Source: Parasphingopyxis lamellibrachiae
Lineage (GTDB): Bacteria > Pseudomonadota > Alphaproteobacteria > Sphingomonadales > Sphingomonadaceae
Length of the DNA stretch: 64,000 nt
Direction of reading: 5' to 3'
NCBI RefSeq assembly: GCF_003385775.1
Contig: NZ_QRDP01000004.1
Span: 1,916,957 to 1,980,956 of the forward strand
The notes below the pieces were generated by a model that ran no database searches, was not told the DNA's origin, and saw only the letters and a program-made list of their open reading frames with translations. Of this stretch, positions 8,879-18,178 are shown piece after piece (the first letter of the stretch is position 1; the number at the start of each line of letters is the position of its first letter). A program made the position numbers and the translations under genes.

Positions 8879-9017
8879 TCCGTCAGAACGTTGCTAGCGC
8901 AACGTCGCCGCACCGGCCCGCTCCCCCACCCGGCCTCCCACGAGTGTATCCTGAATGGGAGGCCGGGTGGGGGAGCGGGCCGGTGCGGCGCTCAACCGTC
9001 AGGTAGAGTCTGACAAA
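8879..9017. repeat. Composite palindromic repeat, copy C (full length)
   Basis: Begins immediately after a TAG stop and ends 16 bp before the next converging stop. Order of parts: end CGTCAGA, hairpin ACGTTGCTAGCGCAACGT, arm CGCCGCACCGGCCCGCTCCC, stem CCGGCCTCCCA, loop CGAGTGTATCCTGAA, the complementary stem and arm, hairpin CTCAACCGTCAGGTAGAG, end TCTGACAAA. Confidence 0.9.
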
Positions 9018-9032
9018 AGAACCACCTTACGT

Positions 9033-10022
9033 TTATACCTTCACCAGCATCTTACCCGTATTCCCGCCTGTAAACAGCCCGATAAACGCATCGACCTGGC
9101 TTTCGAGCCCTTCATGCACGGTTTCCTGGCTGGTCAGTTTTCCGGCCTGCAGCATCGCGCCCATATCGGCGTGGAATTCGCCCATCCGGTCCATAAACTG
9201 GGTGACGATGAAGCCGCGGACATTCAGGCCCTTGCCGATGATGTTCATGATATAGCGGAACTCCATCGGTTCGGTGCTGTTATAGCCCGAGATCATCCCG
9301 CATTCGGCGAAGCGCGCGCCGGGATTGGCGACCGCGAAGGCCGCATCGAGATGCTCGCCGCCGACATTGTCGAAATAGACGTCGATGCCGTTCGGCGCCG
9401 CCTTCATCAATTTGGGCATCAGCTCGCCTTCGGCCTTGTAATCGATCACCGCATCGGCACCGAGTGATTTGACCCAGTCGCATTTTTCCTGTCCGCCGGC
9501 CGAGCCGATGGCCGTCATGCCCTTGGCTTTGGCGATCTGGATGACGGTCGAGCCTACCGCGCCGGCCGCACCCGATACGAACACGATATCGCCTTCCTTT
9601 GCGCTCGCGACATCGAGCAGACCGAAATAGGCCGTCATCCCCGGCATGCCGAGAAAGCCGAGAAAAGACTGAACCGGGATACCGAGATCGGGAAGCTTCT
9701 GCGCCTCTGCGGCATTCACCACCGCTTCGTCGCGCCAGCCGGCCCCGTGCTGGACCATGTCGCCAACGGCAAATCCCTCGGCATTGCTTTCTACGACCTC
9801 GCCGATCGCTCCGCCTTCCAGGGGCGCGTCGATCGCAAAAGGCGGCACATAGCTTTTCACGTCGCGCATCCGGCCGCGCATATAGGGGTCGACGGACAGC
9901 CACTGATTGGCCACCCGGATCATGCCATGACCCATTTGTGTTTGTTCGAATTCCCTGAGCTCAAAATTTTCGGGGGCGGGCATAGCTTCGGGGCGGGATT
10001 TCAGGTGCCAGGCGCGGGCCAT
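9033..10022 (-). CDS. NADP-dependent oxidoreductase, CurA/prostaglandin-reductase type
   Basis: Medium-chain reductase of 329 residues from the zinc-free alkenal/leukotriene reductase group. Family signs are LSVDPYMRGRM near residue 45, the nucleotide-binding GAAGAVGSTVIQIAKAKG, and the substrate-pocket stretch CGMISGYN. It likely reduces alpha,beta-unsaturated carbonyls with NADPH in the cytoplasm; the precise substrate is unknown. No operon partner is visible. Confidence 0.85.
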   Translation of the reverse strand: MARAWHLKSRPEAMPAPENFELREFEQTQMGHGMIRVANQWLSVDPYMRGRMRDVKSYVPPFAIDAPLEGGAIGEVVESNAEGFAVGDMVQHGAGWRDEAVVNAAEAQKLPDLGIPVQSFLGFLGMPGMTAYFGLLDVASAKEGDIVFVSGAAGAVGSTVIQIAKAKGMTAIGSAGGQEKCDWVKSLGADAVIDYKAEGELMPKLMKAAPNGIDVYFDNVGGEHLDAAFAVANPGARFAECGMISGYNSTEPMEFRYIMNIIGKGLNVRGFIVTQFMDRMGEFHADMGAMLQAGKLTSQETVHEGLESQVDAFIGLFTGGNTGKMLVKV

Positions 10023-10212
10023 ATTATTCTCCTATCGTGCGATTCGGGTTTTCTATTGAAACTTAGGGTAGCAGGATAGATGGCAAAGGACAGGGCCGGA
10101 TCGCCACTGCCCGATCAAAATTTTGCGATCCGTCCGCCACCATATTGCACCGATATTCGGCCATCGCTAAATATGAAGCACCGCCCCGGAAGGGCGGCCA
10201 TTCCGGCGGTGC

Positions 10213-10288
10213 GGGGCTGTAGCTCAGTTGGGAGAGCGCTGCGTTCGCAATGCAGAGGTCGGGGGTTCGAATCCCCCTAGCTCCACCA
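10213..10288 (+). tRNA. tRNA-Ala (anticodon CGC)
   Basis: A complete 76-nt cloverleaf: acceptor GGGGCTG / TAGCTCC, D arm AGCTCAGTTGGGAGAGC, anticodon stem CTGCG / TGCAG with loop TTCGCAA (anticodon at 10246-10248), T arm GGGGGTTCGAATCCCCC, and an encoded CCA end. It reads GCG codons. Confidence 0.96.
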
Positions 10289-10773
10289 CCGCCGACCCCG
10301 CCAAAATCAGGCATGCGCTGCGTCGGGCCAGTCCAACGCACCGGGGCCGGCATCCGCGCGACCCAACGCGCCGACGGAATCCTGCTATCGATTTTTTCCC
10401 CTTGATTCTGGTGTTTACGATATGCAAGGTAGTTTCGTTATAAAACTGAGTAATAAATGAAACAGGGCATTTCGCCCGGCAATGCGGCATCGCAATCCTG
10501 CCATCGGATCGAAAACCATGGCGGGCGGGAAGAGGGGTCCCGAGCCTGTCGCGCCAGTCGAGATCGCCGAACCTGGAGTGTCTGCCTGCCATGACATAGA
10601 CATTTGCGGCCCTGATGCCGCTGGACGGGCCGACACCCCTCGGCGCCCCCGGATCGAGATCCGACACCGTTAGATATTATCGAGGTAGCGAGGTTCGCAG
10701 CCTGCGGGCAGCTTTGCCTTCTATCGCTCTCAACTCCCCCCCACCAACCTTTCCAAGCAACAAGGATTCCATT
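10289..10773. other. Gene-free stretch between tRNA-Ala and TonB receptor
   Basis: No protein gene is supported. A weak promoter-like pair, TTTACG (10414-10419) and TTATAA (10438-10443) with an 18-bp spacer, is followed by a small hairpin, GGGCATTTCGCCC. Open frames here on the minus strand read through the tRNA and give the well-known spurious GGFEPPT-type translations. The 330 bases between the promoter-like pair and the receptor start could be a long leader, but I see no known riboswitch. Confidence 0.35.
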
Positions 10774-13302
10774 GTGAAAAAGTCCATTCTGCTCGCCAGC
10801 GCCGCCGCCATCTTCGCCGCCGCTCCGGTCCATGCCCAGACCGAATCACCCCAAACCGATCCGGCCCCGGCCGCGACGGCCGAAGAGGGCAATTTCGACA
10901 CGAACATCATTCTCGTTACCGCAACCCGGCGCGCGGAAGACGTCCAGAGCGTTCCCATTTCGGTTTCGGTTATCAGCGGCGATCTCGTCCAGAATGCAGG
11001 CGTCGACGACATCCGCGATTTCTCCCAGCTCGCGCCGAGCCTCGTCGCGACGACGGGCCAGTCCTCGTCCAACGCCACCGCGCTCTCGATTCGCGGTATC
11101 GGAACGGCCGGCGACAATCCGGGCTTCGAACCGGCGGTCGGCGTATTCATCGACGGCGTCTATCGTGCCCGCGCCGGTGTCGCGCTGAGCGAACTCCCGC
11201 CAGTTGAGCGCGTCGAAATACTGCGCGGCCCGCAGGGCACGCTGTTCGGCCGCAACACATCGGCCGGCGCGCTCAGCGTCACGACCCAGATGCCCGAATT
11301 CGATCTCGGCGGATTCGTCGAGGGCAGCTATGGCAATTTCGACGCCTTCGAGCTGCGCGGCGGCATCACCGGCCCGGTCAACGACATGATCGCGCTGCGC
11401 CTCGATGGCATCTACCGCCAGCGCGACGGCTATATCACCGATGTCAATTCGGGCCGCGATATCAATACCATCGATCGCTATGCCGTGCGCGGCCAGGGCC
11501 TGTTCGAGAATGAACGCCTTACCATCCGCATCATCGCCGATTATGCCGATACCGACGAGGAATGCTGCGGCGCCGTCAATCTCGTCTCCGGGCCAACTGC
11601 AGGCGCGCTCAACCTGATTGCGGGCCTTGCCGGCAATACCGGCGTTGCAACCGGCGACCCCGAAGACCGCATCATGGGCATCACGCCGGGCCGCAACTAC
11701 AACGAAGCGGTCGAGGAATGGGGCATTTCGGCGCAGATCGATTATGAGTTCGACGCCTTCACCCTAACCTCGATCACCGCATTCCGCGACTGGCGCTCGC
11801 TGCGCAACCAGGACATCGACTATTCCGGCGCAGACCGCGCCTATCGCGACGGATACCGGACCGGCCTGGAAGATTTCACCCAGGAAATCCGGCTCCAGGG
11901 CACGGCGTTCGACGACCGGCTCGACTGGCTGGTCGGCGCTTTCTATCTCAACGAAACGCTGACCCTGCGCGACACCGTCCGTTTCGGCACGCAGGCCAAC
12001 CAATATGTCGATGCGCTGTTCGCCTTCGATCCGGCGGCGGGTTTCGAATTCTTCGACAGCTTCGGCCCGTCGGTTCCGGAATTCGGCCAGGTTCTGCTTG
12101 CCACCAATCCGCAGCTCGCGGCGGCGGCGGCCCAGAACCCGGCCCTGTTCGCGCTGTTCAACACACCGCTTCCGGGCAACCCGGCCGGCTCCGGCCAGCA
12201 GGCGGACAATTATACGGTCGATACCGAGGCGATCGCGCTCTTCACCCACAATGTCATCGATATTACCGACGAGCTGTCGCTGACCCTCGGCCTGCGCTGG
12301 AACCATGAGGAAAAGGACATCACGGCCAGCCTAAATGCCAATGTGCCGGCTTGCGGCTTCTTCGCAGATCCAGCGACGGCGCCCTATAGCAACCTCATCC
12401 TCGCCAATGTCCCCGCCGCTTTCCTGCTCGCCTGCAACCCGACGGTGAACAGCGAATTCAACGGCAATTATTCGGGCGGGTTCAGCGATGACGAGTTCAC
12501 CGGTACGGTGCGCCTCGCCTATCAGATCAACCCGGATGTGCTGGTCTATGCGGCCTATGACCGCGGCTATAAATCGGGCGGTTACAATCTCGACCGCGCC
12601 GGTTTCGACACGGTATTGCTGGGCGGCAACGGCCCCCAGCTTACCGACCTGCAGTTCGAGGCAGAAACCGTCGATGCCTATGAAATCGGACTGAAGACCA
12701 ATTGGGGCCGCGAGTTCACATTCAATGTTGCCGCCTTCTATCAGGACTTCACGAATTATCAGCAGCTGGTCTTTTCCGGCACGAGCTTCTTCGTGCAGAA
12801 TGTCGAGCAGACGATCTCCAAGGGTTTCGAGATCGATGCGACGATCCGCCCCGTGCGCGACCTGACTTTCCAACTCGGCTATGCGCTGACCGATGCCGGT
12901 TTCGATCCGAGCAGCAACCTCACCGGAACGCCGCTTGCCGGCGCCGAGGGGCTGCAGCTGGTCAACGTGCCGCGGCACACGCTGACAGGCGCGGCGACCT
13001 GGACCCCGGCCCTCACCAACGGACTTGACGGCCTGCTCCATGTCGATGCCCGATTCAACAGCAGTACGGCCACAAGCGCGGCCGGTCGCGGCATCACCGA
13101 CAATGAGCCCTATGGCATCATCAATGCTCGGATCGGCCTGGTTTCGTCCGACGAAAGCTGGCGGCTCGAATTCTTCGTCGAGAATCTTCTGGACACCTAT
13201 TACAATGTCCAGACCTTCGCGGTTCCCGAACAGACCGGCACCTTTGCCGGCTATCCGGGTGCGCCGCGTCTATACGGTATCTCCGCCCGGTTCGGCTTCT
13301 AG
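10774..13302 (+). CDS. TonB-dependent outer-membrane receptor 1
   Basis: Receptor of 842 residues. The signal peptide ends at PVHAQ near residue 22, a TonB-box-like stretch ILVTATRR follows, then the plug domain with the conserved RGPQGTLFGRNTSAGA, and a C-terminal barrel ending in Phe (GISARFGF). It imports an unknown ligand with TonB-ExbBD energy. The GTG start at 10774 has AAGGA 8 nt upstream and begins a good signal peptide; the frame is open 53 codons further but without signal. An intrinsic terminator follows. The nearby AraC regulator may control it. Confidence 0.9.
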   Translation: MKKSILLASAAAIFAAAPVHAQTESPQTDPAPAATAEEGNFDTNIILVTATRRAEDVQSVPISVSVISGDLVQNAGVDDIRDFSQLAPSLVATTGQSSSNATALSIRGIGTAGDNPGFEPAVGVFIDGVYRARAGVALSELPPVERVEILRGPQGTLFGRNTSAGALSVTTQMPEFDLGGFVEGSYGNFDAFELRGGITGPVNDMIALRLDGIYRQRDGYITDVNSGRDINTIDRYAVRGQGLFENERLTIRIIADYADTDEECCGAVNLVSGPTAGALNLIAGLAGNTGVATGDPEDRIMGITPGRNYNEAVEEWGISAQIDYEFDAFTLTSITAFRDWRSLRNQDIDYSGADRAYRDGYRTGLEDFTQEIRLQGTAFDDRLDWLVGAFYLNETLTLRDTVRFGTQANQYVDALFAFDPAAGFEFFDSFGPSVPEFGQVLLATNPQLAAAAAQNPALFALFNTPLPGNPAGSGQQADNYTVDTEAIALFTHNVIDITDELSLTLGLRWNHEEKDITASLNANVPACGFFADPATAPYSNLILANVPAAFLLACNPTVNSEFNGNYSGGFSDDEFTGTVRLAYQINPDVLVYAAYDRGYKSGGYNLDRAGFDTVLLGGNGPQLTDLQFEAETVDAYEIGLKTNWGREFTFNVAAFYQDFTNYQQLVFSGTSFFVQNVEQTISKGFEIDATIRPVRDLTFQLGYALTDAGFDPSSNLTGTPLAGAEGLQLVNVPRHTLTGAATWTPALTNGLDGLLHVDARFNSSTATSAAGRGITDNEPYGIINARIGLVSSDESWRLEFFVENLLDTYYNVQTFAVPEQTGTFAGYPGAPRLYGISARFGF

Positions 13303-13324
13303 CCCAACCCGGAGATCCGAACGG

Positions 13325-13358
13325 AAAAAGCCGGTGCGGTTCGCCGCGCCGGCTTTTT
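13325..13358 (+). terminator. Intrinsic terminator of TonB receptor 1
   Basis: AAAAAGCCGG pairs with CCGGCTTTTT around an inner GC hairpin, about 20 bp after the receptor stop. The flanking A and T runs make it usable from both sides. Confidence 0.8.
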
Positions 13359-13430
13359 CTTTGCCATGCGCGGGCAGGCCTTTTTTGCCGTAACGAGACA
13401 CGGCCCGTGGCTTTGCCTATAGCACGGCGC

Positions 13431-14489
13431 ATGATGATCGAGGCGCAGGGTCTGGGCGGTGTGAGCGTGGCGGCGGCCACGCTGCGTCCGCTCGACGCGA
13501 TCATCGAAGAAGCGGCGCTCGACCGACAGGCCGTGCTCAACGCCGCGCACCTTCCGGGCAATCTGCTCGACCCGGACCATGAAGGGCAGATTAGCCTTGG
13601 CGATTATTTCCGGTTGAGCGAGCAGATCGCGCTCGCCATCGGCGATGAAACGATTCATGTTTCGGCGCGCCCGCTGATGCTGGGCACATCCGATTTTATC
13701 CGCGACCGGCTCCGCAGCGCCAAAACGGCTCGCGACATGCTGGATATCCTCGCCGCAAGCTACAATGTGATTCATGGCGGGCGCTACAACAAGGTGACAC
13801 AGGCACGCGAAGAGCTGTGCTTCGTCATGGACGACAGCGAATTTCCCTATGCGATTCCCAAGGACGATCCGTTCATACTTTTCTCGCTCGAAGCCCTGCT
13901 CGTCTATGTTCATGTGCTGCTGCGATCGAGCAGCACCGCAGACGCGCCCCTCCCCGTCCGCAGCCTCCGCACGCGTCGGAAAAAAGGGGGCGTACCCAGC
14001 CCGCTGGCCGATTGGGGCGTACCTATCGTACACGGCGCCCGGCATTTCGAGCTTCACTATGACGCGGCAATCGCCGACTGGCCGGTTGATCCAGCAGCTT
14101 GCCCGGTGCTCAGCTCGCGGACAATCTATGGCGGTATCGCACGAACACTCGATCAGCTGGGTCATGCGGATGCAGCAGGCGGCGATATTGTAGAGCGTAC
14201 GGCCCAGGCCTTGAGGGACGGCCTGGGGAACCAGCAGAGTGTGGCTCGCCATCTCGGCATGAGTGTCGCGTCGCTACGCCGCCGGCTGGAAGAACGCGGG
14301 ACCCGATTCCGCGAGATTCGCGCGGCTACGCTAGCCAGCGAGGCGAAGCTCCGGATCGACAATGGCCAGCCGGTTGCCGAGATAGCCGAAGATCTGGGTT
14401 TCAGCGATGGACGCAGTTTCGCACGTGCATTTCGCGATTGGACGGGTCAGTCGCCCCGCCAGTATCGGGGTGATAGGCGCCTATCCTGA
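13431..14489 (+). CDS. AraC-family transcriptional regulator
   Basis: About 352 residues. An N-terminal arabinose-binding-type domain of roughly 190 residues precedes a C-terminal AraC double helix-turn-helix (QSVARHLGMSVASLRRRLEERG and AEIAEDLGFSDGRSFARAFRDWTG, both within the last 95 residues). The OruR/PHA-type AraC proteins share this layout. It lies between the two TonB receptors and just ahead of an exported hydrolase, so it is a plausible local regulator. The start is uncertain: ATG 13431, ATG 13434 and GTG 13407 all lack a good ribosome site. A palindrome GATAGGCGCCTATC overlaps its last codons (14472-14485). Confidence 0.85.
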   Translation: MMIEAQGLGGVSVAAATLRPLDAIIEEAALDRQAVLNAAHLPGNLLDPDHEGQISLGDYFRLSEQIALAIGDETIHVSARPLMLGTSDFIRDRLRSAKTARDMLDILAASYNVIHGGRYNKVTQAREELCFVMDDSEFPYAIPKDDPFILFSLEALLVYVHVLLRSSSTADAPLPVRSLRTRRKKGGVPSPLADWGVPIVHGARHFELHYDAAIADWPVDPAACPVLSSRTIYGGIARTLDQLGHADAAGGDIVERTAQALRDGLGNQQSVARHLGMSVASLRRRLEERGTRFREIRAATLASEAKLRIDNGQPVAEIAEDLGFSDGRSFARAFRDWTGQSPRQYRGDRRLS

Positions 14490-14626
14490 AAGCGGGCCGG
14501 GCAGCCCTTCTGAGCGAAATTGTCCCTTTCAAATTGATCGAAGGCGTCATCGACCAGACGGGCTTGCCGTGTCTAGGACGGAAAGAGAAGCTGGCAGCAA
14601 TAGCCAGCGCAAAAGGGCCGGGTGTA

Positions 14627-15559
14627 GTGAAAAGTAAATTTTCAAAATTTGCCGTTTTGGCGGCCATTGGCGCATTCGCGCTGCACGGCTGTGCACCCGA
14701 AACACCGGCACCTGCGCCTGCTGCGACGACACCGGATTCCGCGCCGACCCTCAGCACCATAGATATTGACGGTGCCCGGATCCGGGTCAGCGAAGAAGGC
14801 CCGGTCGACGCGCCGGTGATCGTCCTGTTGCACGGCTTCACGATGAGCCTTGAAAGCTGGGACGGCTGGGCGGCGCGCCTTAGCGAAGACTATCGCATTG
14901 TCCGTTACGACCTGCTCGGCCACGGCATGACCGGCCCCGATCCGCTCGCCCGCTATGCGCCGGATGAGCGGGTCGAAGTTCTGGGCCGCCTGCTCGATGC
15001 GCTGGGCATCGAACGCGCGACTTTAGGCGGAAACAGTTTTGGCGGACTGGTCGCCTGGCGCTTTGCCGCGGCGCATCCCGAACGGGTCGAGCGCCTGGTT
15101 CTCGTCGATAGCGGCGCCTATTCGATCTACGGGGTTACCGAAAACCCTGTGCCCGTGCCCGATATGATGCGGGGCTATCTACTCGCCGCGCCGCTCGCCG
15201 GCGTCCAGGCCTCGGCCGCGCAAATCTATGCCGACCTCTCGCGCCTTCCCGAAGGCCGGGTCGAACAGATCCAGCAGATGATGGCCCAGCCGGGCAATGG
15301 CGAAGCCTTTATCGGCCATCTCGAAGAGTTCGTCCTGCCGGAACCGACCGAAGATCTTGGGCGAATTACCGCGCCGACCCTGATCCTGTGGGGCGAGGCA
15401 GACCGCATCGTTCCGCTCGACCACGCCGCGCGGATCGCCGCGGCGATCCCCGGCGCACGGCTCATCACCTATCCCGGCGTCGGCCATGCGCCGCAGGAAG
15501 AAATCCCGGCCCAGACCGCCACCGACGTTCGCGCCTTTCTCGAAAACAACAGCCAATGA
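14627..15559 (+). CDS. Alpha/beta-hydrolase lipoprotein
   Basis: Protein of 310 residues with lipobox LHGC about 22 residues in, a Pro/Ala linker, then an alpha/beta-hydrolase fold: oxyanion region LLHGFTMSLESWDGW, nucleophile elbow GNSFGG, and the catalytic His in GVGHAPQEE. It should sit in the envelope as an esterase-like enzyme of unknown substrate. I chose GTG 14627 because it begins the signal peptide; the upstream extension has none. The TonB receptor that follows begins only 35 bp later, suggesting one transcript and a shared substrate. Confidence 0.85.
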   Translation: MKSKFSKFAVLAAIGAFALHGCAPETPAPAPAATTPDSAPTLSTIDIDGARIRVSEEGPVDAPVIVLLHGFTMSLESWDGWAARLSEDYRIVRYDLLGHGMTGPDPLARYAPDERVEVLGRLLDALGIERATLGGNSFGGLVAWRFAAAHPERVERLVLVDSGAYSIYGVTENPVPVPDMMRGYLLAAPLAGVQASAAQIYADLSRLPEGRVEQIQQMMAQPGNGEAFIGHLEEFVLPEPTEDLGRITAPTLILWGEADRIVPLDHAARIAAAIPGARLITYPGVGHAPQEEIPAQTATDVRAFLENNSQ

Positions 15560-15594
15560 TCATCAACGAAAAAAACATCTACAGGGAGACTATC

Positions 15595-17934
15595 ATGTCC
15601 AATCGCAGCCCCAGCCGCCGCGCGGTCCGCTATCTTGGCGGCATCGCCCTCGCACCGCTCGCCTTCGCACTGCCGGGCACAGCCCAGGCACAGACCGGAA
15701 CGGACGCCGAAACCGCCAGCGGAAACGCCCCGATCGTTGTCAGCGCGCGCCGCCGCGACGAGACGCTGATCGAGGTTCCGCTTTCGATCAGTACGTTCAG
15801 CGGAGACGATCTCGATCAGTCGGGTACACTGGACATTACCGAAATTGCCGAAAGCGTTCCGAATGTAACGTTCGAAGTATCGCGCGGCACGAACACCACG
15901 CTCACCACCTTCATTCGCGGCGTCGGCCAGCAGGATCCCGTTGCCGGATTTGAAAACGGCGTCGGCCTGTATGTCGATGACGTTTACTTCAACCGCCCGC
16001 AGGGTGCGGTGCTCGATGTTTTCAATGTCGAGCGCATCGAGGTTTTGCGCGGGCCGCAAGGTACGCTGTACGGTCGCAACACGATTGGCGGCGCGGTGAA
16101 GTTCATCACCCGGCGACTGGAAGACAGCCCGACCGGCGAAGTGCGGTTCAACGCAGGCACCTATGGCCAGTTTGACGGGGTCGCATCGGTCGCGCTGCCC
16201 GTCGGCAATAGCGGTTTCTATGTCGGCGCGGCGGGCGCGCTGCTGACGCGCAACGGATTTGGCGAGAACCTCAATCTCGGAATCGAGAATTACAACAAGG
16301 ATGTGGCGGCCGCGCGCGGTACGATCGAATATGCGCCGAACAGTGACATCTTCGTGCGGTTCACCGGCGATTATACCGATGACCGCAGCAACCCGCGCCA
16401 GGGCTCGCGCCTGATCCCGGGTCTGCTCTCCGGCGCACCGGTTCTCGACAATGAATTCGATACGCGCGCCGGTCTCCAGAATCCGGGCCAGCGGGTGGAA
16501 GCCTGGGGTGTCTCGATGACCGCCGAAATCCAGGTCAGCGAAACGATCCGGCTGCGCAATATCCTTGCCTATCGCGATGACGAAAGCTCGACGCCGATCG
16601 ATTTCGACAGCCTTCCGGCCGCCGACCTCGACGTGCCCGCGCTTTATGCCAACGACCAGTTTTCCGAGGAATTCCAGATCGTTTATGACGATGGACGCCT
16701 GGCAGGCCTGCTCGGCTTCTATTATCTCGATGCCAACGCCACGACCAATTTCGATGTCATCCTCGACACGCTGGCCCCGACATTGCCGGGCCTGACCGCG
16801 AAAACCTTTGGCGATGTGGCGACCGAAACCTGGTCTGTGTTCGGCGATTTCACCTTCGACATTACCGATCAGTGGAGCGTATCGGTCGGCGGCCGGTACA
16901 CGCATGACCGGCGAGATTCGCGCGTATTGCGGCAGACCTTCCTGTTCGGCCCGTCGACCGATTTCGGCGGTGCCAATCCGCTGCTTATCGCAACGACATC
17001 GGATTTCGACGATGGCGCGACCTTCGAGGAGTTCACGCCGCGCGCATCGATTTCCTATCGCCCGACGCCCGACCACAATATCTACGCGTCTTACAGCCGC
17101 GGCTTCAAGGGCGGCGGGTTCGATCCGCGCGGCCAGACAACGGCAGCGCCCGATCTAGATGGCGATGGCGATATCGATGCGGCGGATATCTACGAATTCA
17201 TGAGCTTCGACCCCGAAATCGTCGACAGCTATGAAATCGGCTATCATGGGGCGCTGGCCGACGGCGCAGTCACCGTCGCGCTCGCCGCCTTCTACGCCGA
17301 TTATTCCGATATCCAGATCCCCGGTTCTGCCGGTTTCGATACCGATGGCGATGGCACCAACGACACTTTTATCGGCATCACATCGAACGCCGGCGCAGCC
17401 ACGATCTGGGGTGTGGAATTCGAAGGTCAGGCCCGGCTAGGCCGCGATCTCGTCGCCTCGGGTGACCGGTTCGGCTTCAACTGGGCAATCGGCTATATCA
17501 ACGCCGAATATGACGAGTTCATCGATGCCTTCGGTGTCGATGTGGCGGGCCAGAGGGTATTCCAGAATACGCCCGAATGGACCTTGTCCGGCACGGCCAA
17601 CTATTCGATCCCGGCATTTGGCGGGGACCTGAACTTCCTGACGACGCTCAGCTATCGCAGCGAGACGAGCCAGTTCGAAGTGCAGAGCCCGCTGGACCAG
17701 CCCGGCTATGCGCTCTGGGATGCGAGCCTCGTATGGACCTCGGATGACGATCACTGGCAGCTTGGCCTGCACGCCAAGAACATCACCGATCACCGCTATA
17801 TCGTCTCGGGCTATAATTTCGTTGCCCCCAACGGCGCCGGCGGCTTCACCCCGACGCTCGGCCGCGAAGGCACGCTGACGGCTTTCTACGGCGATCCGTT
17901 CCGCATGTTCGCCAGCGCCCGCATGCGGTTCTGA
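15595..17934 (+). CDS. TonB-dependent outer-membrane receptor 2
   Basis: Receptor of 779 residues. The signal peptide ends at AQAQ, a TonB-box-like IVVSARRR follows, and the plug contains RGPQGTLYGRNTIGGAVK. The barrel ends in FASARMRF. Two acidic calcium-site-like loops lie in barrel loops: DLDGDGDIDAAD from residue 520, and DTDGDGTND about 60 residues later, which is unusual for this family. ATG 15595 has AGGGAG 8 nt ahead; an ATG at 15556 overlapping the hydrolase stop is a less likely start. A terminator follows. Confidence 0.9.
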   Translation: MSNRSPSRRAVRYLGGIALAPLAFALPGTAQAQTGTDAETASGNAPIVVSARRRDETLIEVPLSISTFSGDDLDQSGTLDITEIAESVPNVTFEVSRGTNTTLTTFIRGVGQQDPVAGFENGVGLYVDDVYFNRPQGAVLDVFNVERIEVLRGPQGTLYGRNTIGGAVKFITRRLEDSPTGEVRFNAGTYGQFDGVASVALPVGNSGFYVGAAGALLTRNGFGENLNLGIENYNKDVAAARGTIEYAPNSDIFVRFTGDYTDDRSNPRQGSRLIPGLLSGAPVLDNEFDTRAGLQNPGQRVEAWGVSMTAEIQVSETIRLRNILAYRDDESSTPIDFDSLPAADLDVPALYANDQFSEEFQIVYDDGRLAGLLGFYYLDANATTNFDVILDTLAPTLPGLTAKTFGDVATETWSVFGDFTFDITDQWSVSVGGRYTHDRRDSRVLRQTFLFGPSTDFGGANPLLIATTSDFDDGATFEEFTPRASISYRPTPDHNIYASYSRGFKGGGFDPRGQTTAAPDLDGDGDIDAADIYEFMSFDPEIVDSYEIGYHGALADGAVTVALAAFYADYSDIQIPGSAGFDTDGDGTNDTFIGITSNAGAATIWGVEFEGQARLGRDLVASGDRFGFNWAIGYINAEYDEFIDAFGVDVAGQRVFQNTPEWTLSGTANYSIPAFGGDLNFLTTLSYRSETSQFEVQSPLDQPGYALWDASLVWTSDDDHWQLGLHAKNITDHRYIVSGYNFVAPNGAGGFTPTLGREGTLTAFYGDPFRMFASARMRF

Positions 17935-17959
17935 CGCGGCGCAAGATATCGCACGCTCG

Positions 17960-17990
17960 AAAAGGGGTCGGAGATTTCCGGCCCCTTTTT
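17960..17990 (+). terminator. Intrinsic terminator of TonB receptor 2
   Basis: AAAGGGG and CCCCTTT pair around an inner TCGGAGATTTCCGG hairpin and run into TTTTT, 25 bp after the receptor stop. Confidence 0.85.
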
Positions 17991-17992
17991 AG

Positions 17993-18170
17993 TTTATCAG
18001 AACGTTGCTTGTGCAACGTCGCCGCACCGGCCCACTCCCCCTCCCAGCCTCCCAATCAGGATACACTCGTGGGAGGCCGGGAGGGGGAGTGGGCCGGTGC
18101 GGCGATTTCCTGCCAAGGAAATTCTGATAAAAAATCTGCCGCGCTCAACCGTTAGGTTGAGTCTGACAAA
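17993..18170. repeat. Composite palindromic repeat, copy D (two right ends)
   Basis: Left end TTTATCAGA with hairpin ACGTTGCTTGTGCAACGT. The central stem is inverted relative to copy C, because the loop reads ATCAGGATACACTCG. Two alternative right ends follow in tandem: GATTTCCTGCCAAGGAAATTCTGATAAA, then CTCAACCGTTAGGTTGAGTCTGACAAA. It lies between converging genes and ends 8 bp before the M20 stop. Confidence 0.9.
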
Positions 18171-18178
18171 AACTCGAC

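Noticed and set aside
8955-9467. Proteins beginning MGGRVGERAGAALN at several places
   Set aside because: The recurring peptide is a translation of the composite palindrome (also at 57777 and 59800) running into antisense sequence, not a protein family.
10063-10667. Minus-strand protein genes across the tRNA-Ala
   Set aside because: They translate the tRNA into the familiar spurious GGFEPPT / GIRTPD peptides and have no ribosome site or domain.
14472-14485. GATAGGCGCCTATC as an operator for the alpha/beta hydrolase
   Set aside because: It is a perfect palindrome but lies within the last codons of the AraC gene, 140 bp from the next start and without promoter elements around it.
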